DNA of 64,000 nucleotides from CAYNZP01 sp964401835 (GCA_964401835.1 CAYNZP010000012.1:33502-97501), one strand, 5' to 3'; shown: positions 17,998 to 27,337, counted from the first letter of the stretch. The notes: generated from the letters alone by a model not told the origin. Numbers and translations are program-made.

Positions 17998-18782
17998 TGG
18001 ACCTTGCCGGCGAATATCCCATACAGCGATTCGAGTCAGGTGAGCTGAATTCCAAAATGGACCCAGTCATAACCGAGGCCCGGATCGAGCTGGATGTTAA
18101 CGACGGCCAACTCCGTCTGGCGATGCTTTGTTTGCCGCAGGAACTGGAAGCTCTGGCGGTGGGTTTTCTGGTTGCAGAAGGCGCACTGAGGCGGCGTGAA
18201 GACTTAAAGGTTGTCGAATACCAACCTAAGCAGAACAAAGTTATTCTTAAAGGCGATTTCGACGCTGATGTTCTGGAAAGCATTACACTGCGTTGGACCT
18301 GGGGCACCGGCTGCGGAGGCGGCGGAACCAGCCGGGATTTGAATTCCTCGGCATACAAATCTATAGATTCAGGCAAGGCCGTAACAGCAGTAAAGCTTCT
18401 TGCACTTTTCGAGCAGTTCAATCACCTGCCGGGCCTGTGGCGCACTACCGGGGGCGTCCACACTTGTGCGCTGGCAGACGAAAACAGGATAATACACTTC
18501 GCCGAAGATGTCGGCCGACATAACGCGTTCGATAAGATAATAGGTAAGGCATTTATTGATGGGACAAATCTGACCGACAAGCTTGTTATTACAACTGGCA
18601 GATTATCCGCCGAGATTGTCTCCAAAGCTGTTGCGTGCGGCTTGCCCATACTCGTCTCACGCTCAGCTGTCAGCTCTCTGGCGATAAAACTGGCGGGCCG
18701 GTTCGGCATGACCCTTGTAGGGTTTTTGCGAGGCAAGCGTCTCAACGTATATACAGGTTTTCAACGCATCCAAAGAGATTGA
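17997..18782 (+). CDS. fdhD: Formate dehydrogenase sulfurtransferase FdhD
   Basis: The 261-residue protein matches FdhD, which transfers sulfur to the molybdenum cofactor before it is inserted into formate dehydrogenase. Recognisable blocks are LAVGFLVAEG, TGCGGGG (cysteine 106 in the active loop), TGGVHTCALAD, EDVGRHNAFDKIIG, TTGRLSAEIV and SRSAVSSLAIKLA. In the Escherichia coli protein the loop carries a C-x-x-C pair; here only the first position is cysteine and glycines follow, so the sulfur relay may use one cysteine. The start at 17997 overlaps the upstream stop (TGATG); the frame continues 39 codons upstream only because it shadows the small gene. It lies head to head with the formate dehydrogenase operon. 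Confidence 0.95.
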   Translation: MDLAGEYPIQRFESGELNSKMDPVITEARIELDVNDGQLRLAMLCLPQELEALAVGFLVAEGALRRREDLKVVEYQPKQNKVILKGDFDADVLESITLRWTWGTGCGGGGTSRDLNSSAYKSIDSGKAVTAVKLLALFEQFNHLPGLWRTTGGVHTCALADENRIIHFAEDVGRHNAFDKIIGKAFIDGTNLTDKLVITTGRLSAEIVSKAVACGLPILVSRSAVSSLAIKLAGRFGMTLVGFLRGKRLNVYTGFQRIQRD

Positions 18783-18807
18783 AATCTTTCAGAAAGGGGA
18801 AAGTTTA

Positions 18808-19245
18808 ATGCTACGATTTAAACCTATTGGAACTTTTTGTCTAGGTTTTGTTGTAGGAGGAATTCTTGTCGGGGGATTAATTGCTTGGCGATATTCCTCT
18901 CTTTTTCGAGACCAATACTATTCAAATATTCTGGAAGTCACCAACACCGCCTACATGATTCGAGCAGGACGCGAAGCGGAACTTGTCAATAATGCAGAAG
19001 CCAATATTCAACAATGTATCGCGTCTGCAAATTCGATTTGGGGTGATAATGAAGCACGTCTTGGTTCATTCTGGTATGCACAAAGGTACTATCAGGAATT
19101 CAATCTGGATGTGCCTGCTGAACTCCAGCCGATATTTGAAAGTCTTCCCCCACGCCCATTGACGTCTTGCGAGAGGAATAAATCTCTGCAGAAAAAGATT
19201 GAACCTAACAAGGCAGAAAATATAGATGAAAAGGGACAGCCGTAA
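18808..19245 (+). CDS. Membrane-anchored protein of unknown function
   Basis: The 145-residue protein has one N-terminal membrane segment (GTFCLGFVVGGILVGGLIAW, residues 8-27). A helical region that would lie outside the membrane follows, and the tail is charged (KIEPNKAENIDEKGQP). No catalytic motif is visible and I do not recognise the family. GAAAGGGGA lies close upstream of the ATG. It follows fdhD by 25 bases on the same strand and may be co-transcribed, but nothing in it points to formate metabolism. Confidence 0.65.
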   Translation: MLRFKPIGTFCLGFVVGGILVGGLIAWRYSSLFRDQYYSNILEVTNTAYMIRAGREAELVNNAEANIQQCIASANSIWGDNEARLGSFWYAQRYYQEFNLDVPAELQPIFESLPPRPLTSCERNKSLQKKIEPNKAENIDEKGQP

Positions 19246-19279
19246 ACCATCGAACATCAGCTAACCCATCGCTGTCAGG

Positions 19280-19312
19280 CTGTGAAATGAAATGTCATTA
19301 AAGGCATTTCAC
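19280..19312 (+). repeat. Inverted repeat downstream of the membrane-anchored protein
   Basis: GTGAAATG and CATTTCAC form an eight-base stem around a loop of about 15 bases that itself contains ATG/CAT pairs. It lies about 35 bases after a stop codon but lacks a T run, so it is at best a weak terminator or an mRNA-stabilising hairpin. Confidence 0.4.
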
Positions 19313-19473
19313 ACTGAGCTCATTTCAAAAACTTAATCTTAAAACTTCCCCTCCAGATTTGTTATTAGCTCCTCTAAAGCCATATGATACAAGCGATAAA
19401 GCCGGGGCGATGAAAGTTCTGTCTCAAATATAAGCTGATATTTTTAAAGGACTTGCAAAGGGGACATTCCGCA

Positions 19474-20892
19474 ATGAAGCCGCTATGTAAGGGGCCTGTT
19501 GTCATTATCGGGGGCGGTCCAGCCGGCCTGGGTGGTGCCTACCATCTCAACCGGCAGGGTTTCGATGACTGGCTGCTTGTGGAAAGGGAAGATACCGTAG
19601 GCGGATTGGCCAGCAGCTTTGAAGATGAGCACGGTTTTACCTGGGATTTGGGCGGCCACGTTGTATTTTCCCATTATGGCCTTTTCACGCGGATGCTGGA
19701 CGAGCTATGGCATGACGACGGCTGGATCAAACACCAGAGAGAATCGTGGATTAAGCTCAATGGCTGCTGGGTGCCCTATCCGTTCCAGAACAACATACAC
19801 CGGCTGGGGCTAAAAGATTGCACACGCTGTCTGGAGGGCCTGATAGCAGCAGCCGTCAACAATAACAACCACACCGCCAAAAATTTTGAGGACTTCATCG
19901 TCAGAACTTTCGGCGCTGGCATAGCCGAACTCTTCCTGCTGCCCTACAACTACAAGGTCTGGGCTTATCGACCATCCAAACTCGACGTCAGCTGGGTTGG
20001 AGAGAGAGTATCCGTTCCAGACCCGGTTAGAGTAACCCGTAATGCTCTGCTGAAGTCGGACGACGTAGCCTGGGGACCCAATAACCGCTTCCGCTTCCCC
20101 AGTCGTGGTGGAACGGGCGCTATTTGGAAGGCACTGGCAAAAGTCTTACCCAAAGAAAAAGTAATGACTCAACTGGGGGTTGTCGATATCGACGTAGAAT
20201 CTCGCCGGCTGACTCTCAGCGACGGCTCGAGAATCGGTTACGGAGCGATTATTTCGACGATGCCGCTGGATAAACTCACCGAGCTTTGCCACAAGAAAGA
20301 TTGGATCGCCCAAGCCTCCGGCCTGATTCACTCATCCGCGTTTATCGTTGGCGTCGCTCTTAAGGACAAGCCGCCCAATTGCCTCGATAAGAAATGCTGG
20401 ATGTATTTCCCGGACGATTCGACGCCGTTTTATCGCGCGACGCACTTCAGTCTATATAGCCCCAGAAATGTCAACGATATTTCAAAGCACTGGTCATTGA
20501 TGCTCGAAGTATCCCAATCGCCGGATAAACACGTGGATGAATCGAAAGTCGTCGACGAGTGCATACAAGGGTTGCTCAACACCGGCCTGATTGAAGACAA
20601 AGACCAAGTCCATCATACATGGATGAAGCGAGTTGAATACGCGTATCCAACGCCATTTATCGGTAGAGACGAAATCATTAACACCCTCCTGCCGCAGTTG
20701 AGTGAACAGAGCATCCTCTCGCGAGGCAGGTTCGGAGCGTGGAAATATGAAGTCGGCAACATGGACCATTCTTTCATGCAGGGTTACGAAGCAGCCGGCC
20801 AACTCGTTAATGGCAGTGCAGAATTAACACTGTGGTATCCGAACATGGTAAACCAGCCGCATCCAGTCGTCGGTTGGGATAGAGTGGCATAA
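19474..20892 (+). CDS. FAD-dependent UDP-galactopyranose-mutase-like protein
   Basis: The 472-residue protein opens with a dinucleotide-binding fold, VVIIGGGPAGLGGAYHL, and has the second FAD block VGGLASSF, then WDLGGHVVFSHY, WIKLNGCWVPYPFQNN and a long protein-like NAD(P)-binding Rossmann oxidoreductase body. It resembles the UDP-galactopyranose mutase/amine oxidase-type flavoproteins found in polysaccharide loci. UDP-galactopyranose mutase itself makes the furanose sugar donor; here the exact substrate is unknown. I set the start at the ATG at 19474, with AAAGGGGA nine bases upstream; an in-frame TTG at 19453 is rejected because it precedes this Shine-Dalgarno. It opens a four-gene plus-strand run of sugar-related genes. 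Confidence 0.82.
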   Translation: MKPLCKGPVVIIGGGPAGLGGAYHLNRQGFDDWLLVEREDTVGGLASSFEDEHGFTWDLGGHVVFSHYGLFTRMLDELWHDDGWIKHQRESWIKLNGCWVPYPFQNNIHRLGLKDCTRCLEGLIAAAVNNNNHTAKNFEDFIVRTFGAGIAELFLLPYNYKVWAYRPSKLDVSWVGERVSVPDPVRVTRNALLKSDDVAWGPNNRFRFPSRGGTGAIWKALAKVLPKEKVMTQLGVVDIDVESRRLTLSDGSRIGYGAIISTMPLDKLTELCHKKDWIAQASGLIHSSAFIVGVALKDKPPNCLDKKCWMYFPDDSTPFYRATHFSLYSPRNVNDISKHWSLMLEVSQSPDKHVDESKVVDECIQGLLNTGLIEDKDQVHHTWMKRVEYAYPTPFIGRDEIINTLLPQLSEQSILSRGRFGAWKYEVGNMDHSFMQGYEAAGQLVNGSAELTLWYPNMVNQPHPVVGWDRVA

Positions 20893-20907
20893 AACCGGAC
20901 AAGCTCT

Positions 20908-21897
20908 ATGGTGCAGAAAAAATACAAGATTGTCTTTATCGTGGTTTTGGGCGGCTTTGTTTTGGGCGTGCTGAGCTGGGTTTACAGTAAAAGAGTAGAC
21001 TATCAACTTATCGAAACCCGCAGCGGCTGGATAAAGAGCCAGGCAAATCCTGTGCTTGGAGGAAACCTGGGAACCTGCTTTGACGTTTCGACCTTGAAGG
21101 AAAACGGCAGGTACCGAATGTGGTTTTCGTGGAGGCCCCAAAGAAGCATAGCACTTGTCGAAAGCGAAGACGGCGTTAATTGGAGTGAACCCAAAATCGC
21201 TCTCGCACCAAACGAATCAAGCGGGTGGGAAGACGAGGTCAACCGCCCCGTCGTCATCAAACGCCCCGATGGCTATCACATGTGGTACACCGGCCAGACG
21301 CTTCAAAATTCGTGGATTGGATATGCCAAAAGCTCCGACGGTGTCAACTGGGAAAGGGTAAGCACCAAACCGGTATTGAAGCCTGAGGTTGCGTGGGAAA
21401 AAGTGGCCATGATGTGTCCGCATGTCCTTTGGGATGAGAAAAATCGGATTTATCGAATATGGTACTCAGCGGGAGAACAATTCGAACCGGACGCAATCGG
21501 TTATGCGACAAGCAAAGACGGAATCAACTGGCAGAAATGGCCGGAAAATCCAATCTTCACGCCAGCTGCCCAAAACCGATGGGAAAATGCCAAAGTCACA
21601 GGCAGCTGTGTAGTTCCAGATGGAGACTGGTTCATTATGTTCTATATCGGGTTCAAAAATTCGTGGCACGCCCAGATCGGCCTGGCACGTTCGAAAGACG
21701 GCGTAACAGATTGGCAGCGTCATCGAAATAACCCGATCATCTCACCGGGCAGGACCTGGGACAAAAGCGCGGTGTATAAACCTTTCGCAATATATGAAAA
21801 CGATCGCTGGCTTCTCTGGTACAACGGCCGGGCCGGCGGATTTGAGCAGATAGGAATGGCAAGTCATACCGGGAAAGACCTTGGTTTTAAAAATTAG
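20908..21897 (+). CDS. Membrane-anchored glycosidase-like beta-propeller protein
   Basis: The 329-residue protein has an N-terminal anchor (IVFIVVLGGFVLGVLSWVY). After it come four or five blade-like repeats of the form WY(x)-GYAxSxDGxNW-xxxxxNPIxxP, for example YAKSSDGVNWERV, YATSKDGINWQKW and LARSKDGVTDWQRH. This is the pattern of five-bladed propellers related to GH43/GH32/GH130-type enzymes. Whether it cuts or only binds glycans is unclear, and I cannot point to a full catalytic triad. It lies outside the cytoplasmic membrane by its topology. It starts 15 bases after the flavoprotein and overlaps the next gene. Confidence 0.78.
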   Translation: MVQKKYKIVFIVVLGGFVLGVLSWVYSKRVDYQLIETRSGWIKSQANPVLGGNLGTCFDVSTLKENGRYRMWFSWRPQRSIALVESEDGVNWSEPKIALAPNESSGWEDEVNRPVVIKRPDGYHMWYTGQTLQNSWIGYAKSSDGVNWERVSTKPVLKPEVAWEKVAMMCPHVLWDEKNRIYRIWYSAGEQFEPDAIGYATSKDGINWQKWPENPIFTPAAQNRWENAKVTGSCVVPDGDWFIMFYIGFKNSWHAQIGLARSKDGVTDWQRHRNNPIISPGRTWDKSAVYKPFAIYENDRWLLWYNGRAGGFEQIGMASHTGKDLGFKN

Positions 21898-23575
21898 TGA
21901 GCTCATTAACTTGCAACAAAAAGACAAAAACAAAAGAAACACTCGCATAAAAGCGACTATCGCCTTGCTGATTTTTTTGGCAGCTGCGGGGTTTTCAGTA
22001 AGATACTGCCCGGCTTTTAAAGGGGTAGAAAGAGACAGCGGAGTGTTCCTCTATAGTGCCTCGCAGCTGCTAGAGGGAAAACTGCCCTACAAGGACTTCT
22101 GGGACCACAAGCCCCCTCTAATTTACATATTCAATGCAATCGGCCTTTCACTGGGCATGGGTGTATGGGGAGTCTGGCTGCTGGAGACGCTACTGTTCGC
22201 TGTCGCTTGCGTTGTCCTGTACATGGCAGTTGCCAGAAGCCTCGGAATCGTACCTGCTGTCGTATGTTCTGCAAGCATAATCCTGCTCAGTAGAAAGTGG
22301 GAACTGTTTTTGGGAGGCAATTTTACCGAGGGCTATTGCATGGCCTTTGCAATGTTGATACTTGCAGGGCTTGCGTCTAAAAAACAGGCAGACTGGAAGT
22401 GGCTGCTTATGGGGGTCGCAGCGGGGACTATCTTCTTCACAAAGCAAAGCTGCATCGGCATACCAGCCGCTGTCGGAATTGTAGCTACCCTCAATGCCAT
22501 TGCTCGCGGGAAATGGCAATACTGGCGATATTTACTGAGTTATTGTGTCGGAGGAATTCTACTTGTCATCGTGATAATAGCAGCCTTGGCCGCAACGGGA
22601 ATTCTGGCGGAATTCTGGGATGCGAATATCACGTTTAATCGGATTTACCTCCAATCAAGGGTCGCCAATCTGAACCTGATGACGCAAATTTATGATTCAA
22701 TATACGAATTCGAGGCCATCGGATTTGTCGGAATTCTTGGCTTTAGTTTTCTGGCATGCGTGTTGAGCTTGCTTGCAAATAGATTCCTCAGTGACAATTC
22801 AATTCAGAAGACCTTAATTTGGGCAGTACTAATCTCCCTGCCGATTGAATGCTGGTTTATCGCGGTTCCCTACCGTTTTTACGGCCATTACTTTTTGACG
22901 CTCTGCCCTTTGATTGGATTGGCGATGGCGTTTTGGGCACGGCTAAGTCTGGATTGGATAAGAAGATTTGAAGGAGAAGAAAAACCGGTGCTTATAACAA
23001 GTGCTATCAGTTTCCTGGTAATAATCGTTCCTTTTCTGTCTTATTCAGGCCCACTGACCTTCCAGAGACAAATTAAACATGCCTTGCAACCTTTGCAGTG
23101 GAATCAAAGCGTCCACGACAATTCTGAAATCCTGGTTTATTTACAAAACAAAGGTGGCGAGGCCAAGCTGATGGTCTGGGGGGCCGAAACCACACTGAAC
23201 TATCGCTCCGGGCGGGTATCCCCTACCCGTTACAGTTATATGTATCCCCTCACAGCCGAAAAATACGATCAGGAGTCCAGGTTCAAAGAGCTGCTGACCA
23301 GCCTGAACCATCATCCCCAGGCCTTGATAATCGACACTCTGACAGATTCGCCAAATCGCCTCGGACCGCCACCAGCGGGTTTGCCAAGAAGTGTGGGTGT
23401 CGATAAGGCCATCGCCTGGGTAAAAATCCCTGAAGAGCTTATAGACCAACTCCGCGACTACATCGCATTGAATTATGAAATTGACAGGACTTTCAATAAT
23501 GGCTGGATAGCATACACACCGAAAACACGAGAATTCTTAACGAAAAAAGACAATGACAGCAGCAAACAACAATAA
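21881..23575 (+). CDS. Glycosyltransferase of the GT39/ArnT-like membrane family
   Basis: The protein of up to 564 residues is a polytopic membrane protein with about 11-12 hydrophobic segments and a soluble C-terminal domain. The first loop carries VERDSGVFLYSASQLLEGKLPYKDFWDHKPP (given in parts: VERDSGVFLY, LEGKLPYKDFWDHKPP), the acidic-loop signature of the GT-C superfamily (PMT_2/GT39). Such enzymes transfer sugars from polyprenyl-phosphate donors on the outer face of the membrane. The start is uncertain: the frame has TTG codons at 21881 and 21911 and no early ATG, so it overlaps the previous gene by up to 17 bases. It overlaps the next gene at its 3' end, indicating an operon. Confidence 0.85.
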   Translation: MVLKISELINLQQKDKNKRNTRIKATIALLIFLAAAGFSVRYCPAFKGVERDSGVFLYSASQLLEGKLPYKDFWDHKPPLIYIFNAIGLSLGMGVWGVWLLETLLFAVACVVLYMAVARSLGIVPAVVCSASIILLSRKWELFLGGNFTEGYCMAFAMLILAGLASKKQADWKWLLMGVAAGTIFFTKQSCIGIPAAVGIVATLNAIARGKWQYWRYLLSYCVGGILLVIVIIAALAATGILAEFWDANITFNRIYLQSRVANLNLMTQIYDSIYEFEAIGFVGILGFSFLACVLSLLANRFLSDNSIQKTLIWAVLISLPIECWFIAVPYRFYGHYFLTLCPLIGLAMAFWARLSLDWIRRFEGEEKPVLITSAISFLVIIVPFLSYSGPLTFQRQIKHALQPLQWNQSVHDNSEILVYLQNKGGEAKLMVWGAETTLNYRSGRVSPTRYSYMYPLTAEKYDQESRFKELLTSLNHHPQALIIDTLTDSPNRLGPPPAGLPRSVGVDKAIAWVKIPEELIDQLRDYIALNYEIDRTFNNGWIAYTPKTREFLTKKDNDSSKQQ

Positions 23576-24701
23576 GAAAACTTTTGCCTTTGTATCTACC
23601 ATGCAGGGTTCGTACTGGGGTGGCAGCGAACACTTGTGGTCCCAAACTGCTCTTCGGCTGCTCAGGAAAGGCCATAGAGTTTGTGCAAATGTTTTCTGGT
23701 GGCCCATGATACCGCAAGCCTTGTATGACCTGAAAAAATCGGGCTGTGAACTTATACGCCGTAGCGGCAAGGAATCTAATTTTCATCGATTGCTCTATCG
23801 AATTTGGCGAAAAATGTCATACAAGTTCGGTAGAACGGATTACTCATGGCTAGACGATATCAGGCCCGACCTTCTGGTTATAAATCAGGGCGGAAATTGC
23901 GATGGCCTTGAATGGATGACGATGGCCAATAGAAAGGGCATTAAATACGCTGTAGTCGCACACAATGTTACACCGAATTGGCCGTCAGAGATAAAGTCTA
24001 TGAAGCTTTCCGAGGCCTACGGAGGCGCAGAAACTGCATTTTTCGTATCGGAAGCAAACCTTGAACAGTCAAGGCTTCAATTTGTTTCAGATCTGAATAA
24101 TGCAAGATTAGTGCGTAACCCTTTCCAGGTGCGTTACAACGCATCGCTAGCCTGGCCTCAGAAAAACCCGCATTATAAACTCGCATTTCTTGGCCGACTG
24201 GATATCGGCATTAAAGGGCTGGATATTCTTATTGAAGTTCTCGCAAGAGAAAATTGGAGGCATAGAAACCTTATCGTAAACATCTTCGGTGCCGGCAAGG
24301 ACGAAGCGGTACTCCATGATCTTGTTAAGCAGTTGAAACTGACAAGTGTCCGGTTCAAGGGGGAGGCAACGGATATCGAAAGTGTTTGGGCAACGAATCA
24401 TGCCCTGATTTTACCGTCCTATCGCGAAGGCCTGCCTATTGTAATCGTCGAGGCTATGCTTTGCGGACGAACCTGCATCGCGACAAACGTCGGTGGTTCT
24501 GCTGAGATTATCGAAAACAATAAGGACGGCTTTGTAGCGGCTGGGCCTTCGGCTTTGTGTCTCGACGAAGCCATGGAACGGGCCTGGCAGCGGCGTGCGG
24601 AATGGAAAAAAATCGGCCAGCTTGCCGCCCAGAACATTCGCAAAATCGTCCCGGCCGACCCTGCAGGGATATTCGCGCAGGAATTGATGGCCCTCACATA
24701 G
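23553..24701 (+). CDS. Glycosyltransferase family 4
   Basis: The 382-residue protein has the two-domain GT-B layout of retaining GT4 enzymes. The N-terminal half includes MQGSYWGGSEHLWSQTALRL, a variant of the GG-E acceptor motif. The C-terminal half has LAFLGRLDIGIKGLDILIE, then FKGEATDIESVWATNHALILPSYREGLPIVIVEAMLCGR in family order (key part SYREGLPIVIVEAM with the E-x7-E motif). It adds a sugar from a nucleotide-sugar donor on the cytoplasmic side. It overlaps the upstream GT39 gene by 23 bases and converges with the flippase-like gene, overlapping it by eight bases. Confidence 0.9.
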   Translation: MTAANNNKKTFAFVSTMQGSYWGGSEHLWSQTALRLLRKGHRVCANVFWWPMIPQALYDLKKSGCELIRRSGKESNFHRLLYRIWRKMSYKFGRTDYSWLDDIRPDLLVINQGGNCDGLEWMTMANRKGIKYAVVAHNVTPNWPSEIKSMKLSEAYGGAETAFFVSEANLEQSRLQFVSDLNNARLVRNPFQVRYNASLAWPQKNPHYKLAFLGRLDIGIKGLDILIEVLARENWRHRNLIVNIFGAGKDEAVLHDLVKQLKLTSVRFKGEATDIESVWATNHALILPSYREGLPIVIVEAMLCGRTCIATNVGGSAEIIENNKDGFVAAGPSALCLDEAMERAWQRRAEWKKIGQLAAQNIRKIVPADPAGIFAQELMALT

Positions 24702-25722
24702 AAACCCCGCCCGCGGCTAGGGTTAATCTCCGCTCGCTTTGCCTGCGAAAACGCACGCTCACAAGAGCAATGCTCCCTCCTGTTGCAAAAGCTATATATT
24801 GAATCAACCTGCCCAATAAGCCAATCGCCGCCCCATTGGGCGATCCTGCCGCCTGGAACAAAAATGAAAATGCCCCCTCGGTTACTCCTATCCCTCCGGG
24901 AGTTAGAGGCACGACGTTAAGCACCATGGCAAGCGGGTTGATAATGAAATGAACAAAAGCTGAAACGCTGTCTCTCAAAAGTATCCCGGCAACGACAAAG
25001 GTTACGATTACCAACGCGTGATTTACAAGGGACAGCCCAACAGCTATCGCAAGGAGTCTGGGGTTTTTCAAATACTCGCGGAACGCGGCTAAAAGGTTCT
25101 TCAACTTAATTGGAATTCGTGAATTAAAAACCCTCAGCAAAGGTAACTTTCCCAGGCCCGGAAAGCTCATTAGTGCCAGCAAACATGTCAGGGAAACAAC
25201 AATGGCTGGTGCAACAAAAACAAGCGCACCTATTTGAGAGACAAAACCGCCCACAAAAGCTACAACCATTGCGATTGTGCCCAGCAGGAAAAGAGAGTAA
25301 AGACCGAGAATGCGGTCTATCATTACAGCTGCGACTGCCCGGCTTTTACCCTGAGTCGCATCGCCGAAAAGATACAACGCCTTGACCACATCACCGCTGA
25401 CCAGACCCGGCAGAACCGAGCCGAAAAAAGCACCGATAATGGTCAGGCCCAGCACCCGTGAATAAGAAACTTTAATATCCTGGAAATCAAGTAGCAACTG
25501 AAGACGCATAGCCAGAAGAAGCTGGCCCAAAAACACGCAGACTATCCCCGACAAAACAAGACCAACTGTATTAATATCAAAGACTATCCTCGCAAGTGAA
25601 TTGATTTCCAGACGATCGCTGCGAAACAGCCAGTAGATTAACCCGCCAGCGATTAATACCTTGGCAAGAAACGCCAAACATTTCATGAAGGTTTGTGGTT
25701 CTTTTGTGGCAATTGAGTTCAT
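24694..25722 (-). CDS. Flippase-like/lysylphosphatidylglycerol synthase TM family protein
   Basis: The 342-residue integral membrane protein matches the UPF0104 (LPG_synthase_TM) family: about eight membrane segments, the block SYSRVLGLTIIGAFFGSVLP, GDVVKALYLF, AVAAVMIDRILGLYSL and the C-terminal LTPGGIGVTEGAF. There is no soluble aminoacyl-transfer domain, so it is not a complete lysyl-PG synthase. Members next to glycosyltransferases are often annotated as lipid-linked sugar flippases. Its ATG overlaps the stop of the upstream GT2 gene (ATGA, 25719-25722), so the two are co-translated. AGGTGGGG precedes the start. Confidence 0.88.
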   Translation of the reverse strand: MNSIATKEPQTFMKCLAFLAKVLIAGGLIYWLFRSDRLEINSLARIVFDINTVGLVLSGIVCVFLGQLLLAMRLQLLLDFQDIKVSYSRVLGLTIIGAFFGSVLPGLVSGDVVKALYLFGDATQGKSRAVAAVMIDRILGLYSLFLLGTIAMVVAFVGGFVSQIGALVFVAPAIVVSLTCLLALMSFPGLGKLPLLRVFNSRIPIKLKNLLAAFREYLKNPRLLAIAVGLSLVNHALVIVTFVVAGILLRDSVSAFVHFIINPLAMVLNVVPLTPGGIGVTEGAFSFLFQAAGSPNGAAIGLLGRLIQYIAFATGGSIALVSVRFRRQSERRLTLAAGGVSM

Positions 25723-26489
25723 GCAGCCCCACCTGAAGCAGCTTGCGTAACAGATTCACCTTCGCCAATTTCCAAAACGGGCCGGCACCAGAGAGTCTGC
25801 CAAAAGCTGCGAAACGCCGATTTCCAAAGCTTCCACTTCACGATTGAAACAGAGCCGGTCCGCCGTTGAAGGTGCGGCACGGGATGGTTGTATATTCTCA
25901 CCCCTGCCCGAGCCAATGTTCCGGAGATAATCACATTGGGAGCGAAGGTGTCGGCAGGAATCTGCCTTACAATCGGCTGGAGAAGATTGGACCGAATCAG
26001 CCTGTAGGGCGTGTTGACGTCCACCACTCCGCGTCCGAAAAGAAGTTTTACCACCAGACGTGAACAAACGCTTATTATCCGTCGGCCGATATTTTGAACC
26101 CGCCCAAAGCGATATCCAAAGAGTGCATCAAATTCTTGCCTCTTAGTCCATAACGACGCAAAATATTCGCTCGGCATCTCGTCGTCGCTATCACATTGGA
26201 AAAGCCAGTCTGCGGTACCTGCCGCCTTATGGTATCCCGCCAATATCGTCGGGCCATGGCCGCTGTTGGGTTTATTGATAACTTTAACCATAGAATCCCC
26301 GTTAAATGCCCTCAAAACCTCGGCTGTTTTATCCGTAGAGCCGTCATTGAGGGCAAATATCTGGAAATTGATATCAAGGCTCGATAGTGCGCCCTGCCAT
26401 GATTTGACTACGTCAACGATACACTCCTGCTCGTTGAATACCGGCATAACCAAGGCTAAATCTAATTGCTTCCGGGAAGTGATTTCCAT
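25719..26489 (-). CDS. Glycosyltransferase family 2
   Basis: The 256-residue protein is a GT-A fold enzyme: LALVMPVFNEQECI is the N-terminal nucleotide-binding block, FALNDGSTDKT the following one, and QCDSDDEMPSEY contains the metal-binding D-x-D. FGYRFGR and a DVNTPYRLIR block follow, as in dolichol- or polyprenyl-phosphate sugar synthases. It has no C-terminal membrane helices, so it would make a polyprenyl-linked sugar for its partner, the coupled flippase-like protein, and perhaps for the GT39 enzyme nearby. GGAGA lies seven bases upstream of the ATG. Confidence 0.9.
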   Translation of the reverse strand: MEITSRKQLDLALVMPVFNEQECIVDVVKSWQGALSSLDINFQIFALNDGSTDKTAEVLRAFNGDSMVKVINKPNSGHGPTILAGYHKAAGTADWLFQCDSDDEMPSEYFASLWTKRQEFDALFGYRFGRVQNIGRRIISVCSRLVVKLLFGRGVVDVNTPYRLIRSNLLQPIVRQIPADTFAPNVIISGTLARAGVRIYNHPVPHLQRRTGSVSIVKWKLWKSAFRSFWQTLWCRPVLEIGEGESVTQAASGGAA

Positions 26490-26606
26490 TTTTTATTCTC
26501 CGGCTTATGGCGAAAAGTGTGCGGTAAAGCGCCAGTATTATATTGTCGCTAAGTGAGTAATCTCAAAATGGATAAAAAAAATGGGTGGTTTTATTCGGCA
26601 AGGCTT

Positions 26607-27185
26607 TTATGCGGTTTTTTTCCGTTCAATGGGCTGGATCAGCCACCTAATACCGGAAGGTCTATCTTTTTCATCACGTATTAAGGCGACTGTCAAAGAG
26701 GTTTGGATAGGCTCTGTTTGATTCGGCCCTTTAAAAGCAATTTTCCAGTTTACGATCTTGGCCACGTCTCCAATTTGAGACAGTCTGGCTTCAAAGTCTT
26801 TTCTCTGCTTGTTAACGATCAAAGAAATAAGCGGCTTTCCCAAAAGAAATTCACGGTTCACCTGGAACATCGAACAGGCTGCCTCGTTGGCCTCCCGTAT
26901 ATTGTATGACATATCCGTAACCAAGTGGCCGCCGGGTGAGAGGTCGAAAAGTTCCGTATATCGACGTCGCTGCTCATCCCCCATCTTTCTGGCGACCATT
27001 AGTTCATCGCTTTGAATCCTCAGTTCCTCCTCCACAACCCGCAATTCATCAAGAACACGTTGAAGATCGCCCAGAATATGCTCGATTAGTTCATCTGAAC
27101 CGTTCTTCTCACAATCAGCAGACTCTCGCAACTCCGTGAGACGTTTCTGGAGGTCTTCAAATCGATTGAAAACGCTGTCGTTCAA
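26607..27185 (-). CDS. PAS-domain protein with N-terminal coiled coil
   Basis: The 192-residue protein has a charged helical N-terminal half (about residues 5-75, heptad-like, with DLQRVLDELRVVEEELRIQS) and one PAS domain at about residues 75-185 (RYTELFDLSPGGHLVTD, IREANEAACSMFQVNRE). There is no kinase, cyclase or DNA-binding domain, so it is a stand-alone sensor or scaffold. The start codon is TTG at 27185, supported by GGGGGG seven bases upstream and by overlap with the stop of a 51-residue ORF (TTGA). The sigma factor gene lies upstream on the same strand, about 290 bases away. Confidence 0.82.
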   Translation of the reverse strand: MNDSVFNRFEDLQKRLTELRESADCEKNGSDELIEHILGDLQRVLDELRVVEEELRIQSDELMVARKMGDEQRRRYTELFDLSPGGHLVTDMSYNIREANEAACSMFQVNREFLLGKPLISLIVNKQRKDFEARLSQIGDVAKIVNWKIAFKGPNQTEPIQTSLTVALIRDEKDRPSGIRWLIQPIERKKTA

Positions 27186-27337
27186 TGATTTGCCCCCCGG
27201 TAAAGAGTACTTTCAAGGCCAAGAGAGCAGGCATCGATGTTGGATAAGCTTAGGGAGGAAATGGAAAAGCCCCGATAGGGATTGGCACCTGCCTGATCGG
27301 CCGATGTGTAACCGGACAATAAAACTTCTTTTTTCAT
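27182..27337 (-). CDS. Small ORF coupled to the PAS gene
   Basis: On the minus strand, an ATG-initiated frame of 51 codons (52 if the adjacent ATG at 27340 is used) ends in a TGA that overlaps the TTG start of the PAS gene. GGGG lies about six bases upstream of the inner ATG. The peptide begins MKKEVLLSGYTSADQAG and ends STLYRGANH, with one cysteine near the middle. The stop-start overlap is the main argument for translation. I do not recognise it. A plus-strand hairpin CGGGCG/CGCCCG lies just outside it at 27386-27402. Confidence 0.45.
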   Translation of the reverse strand: MKKEVLLSGYTSADQAGANPYRGFSISSLSLSNIDACSLGLESTLYRGANH

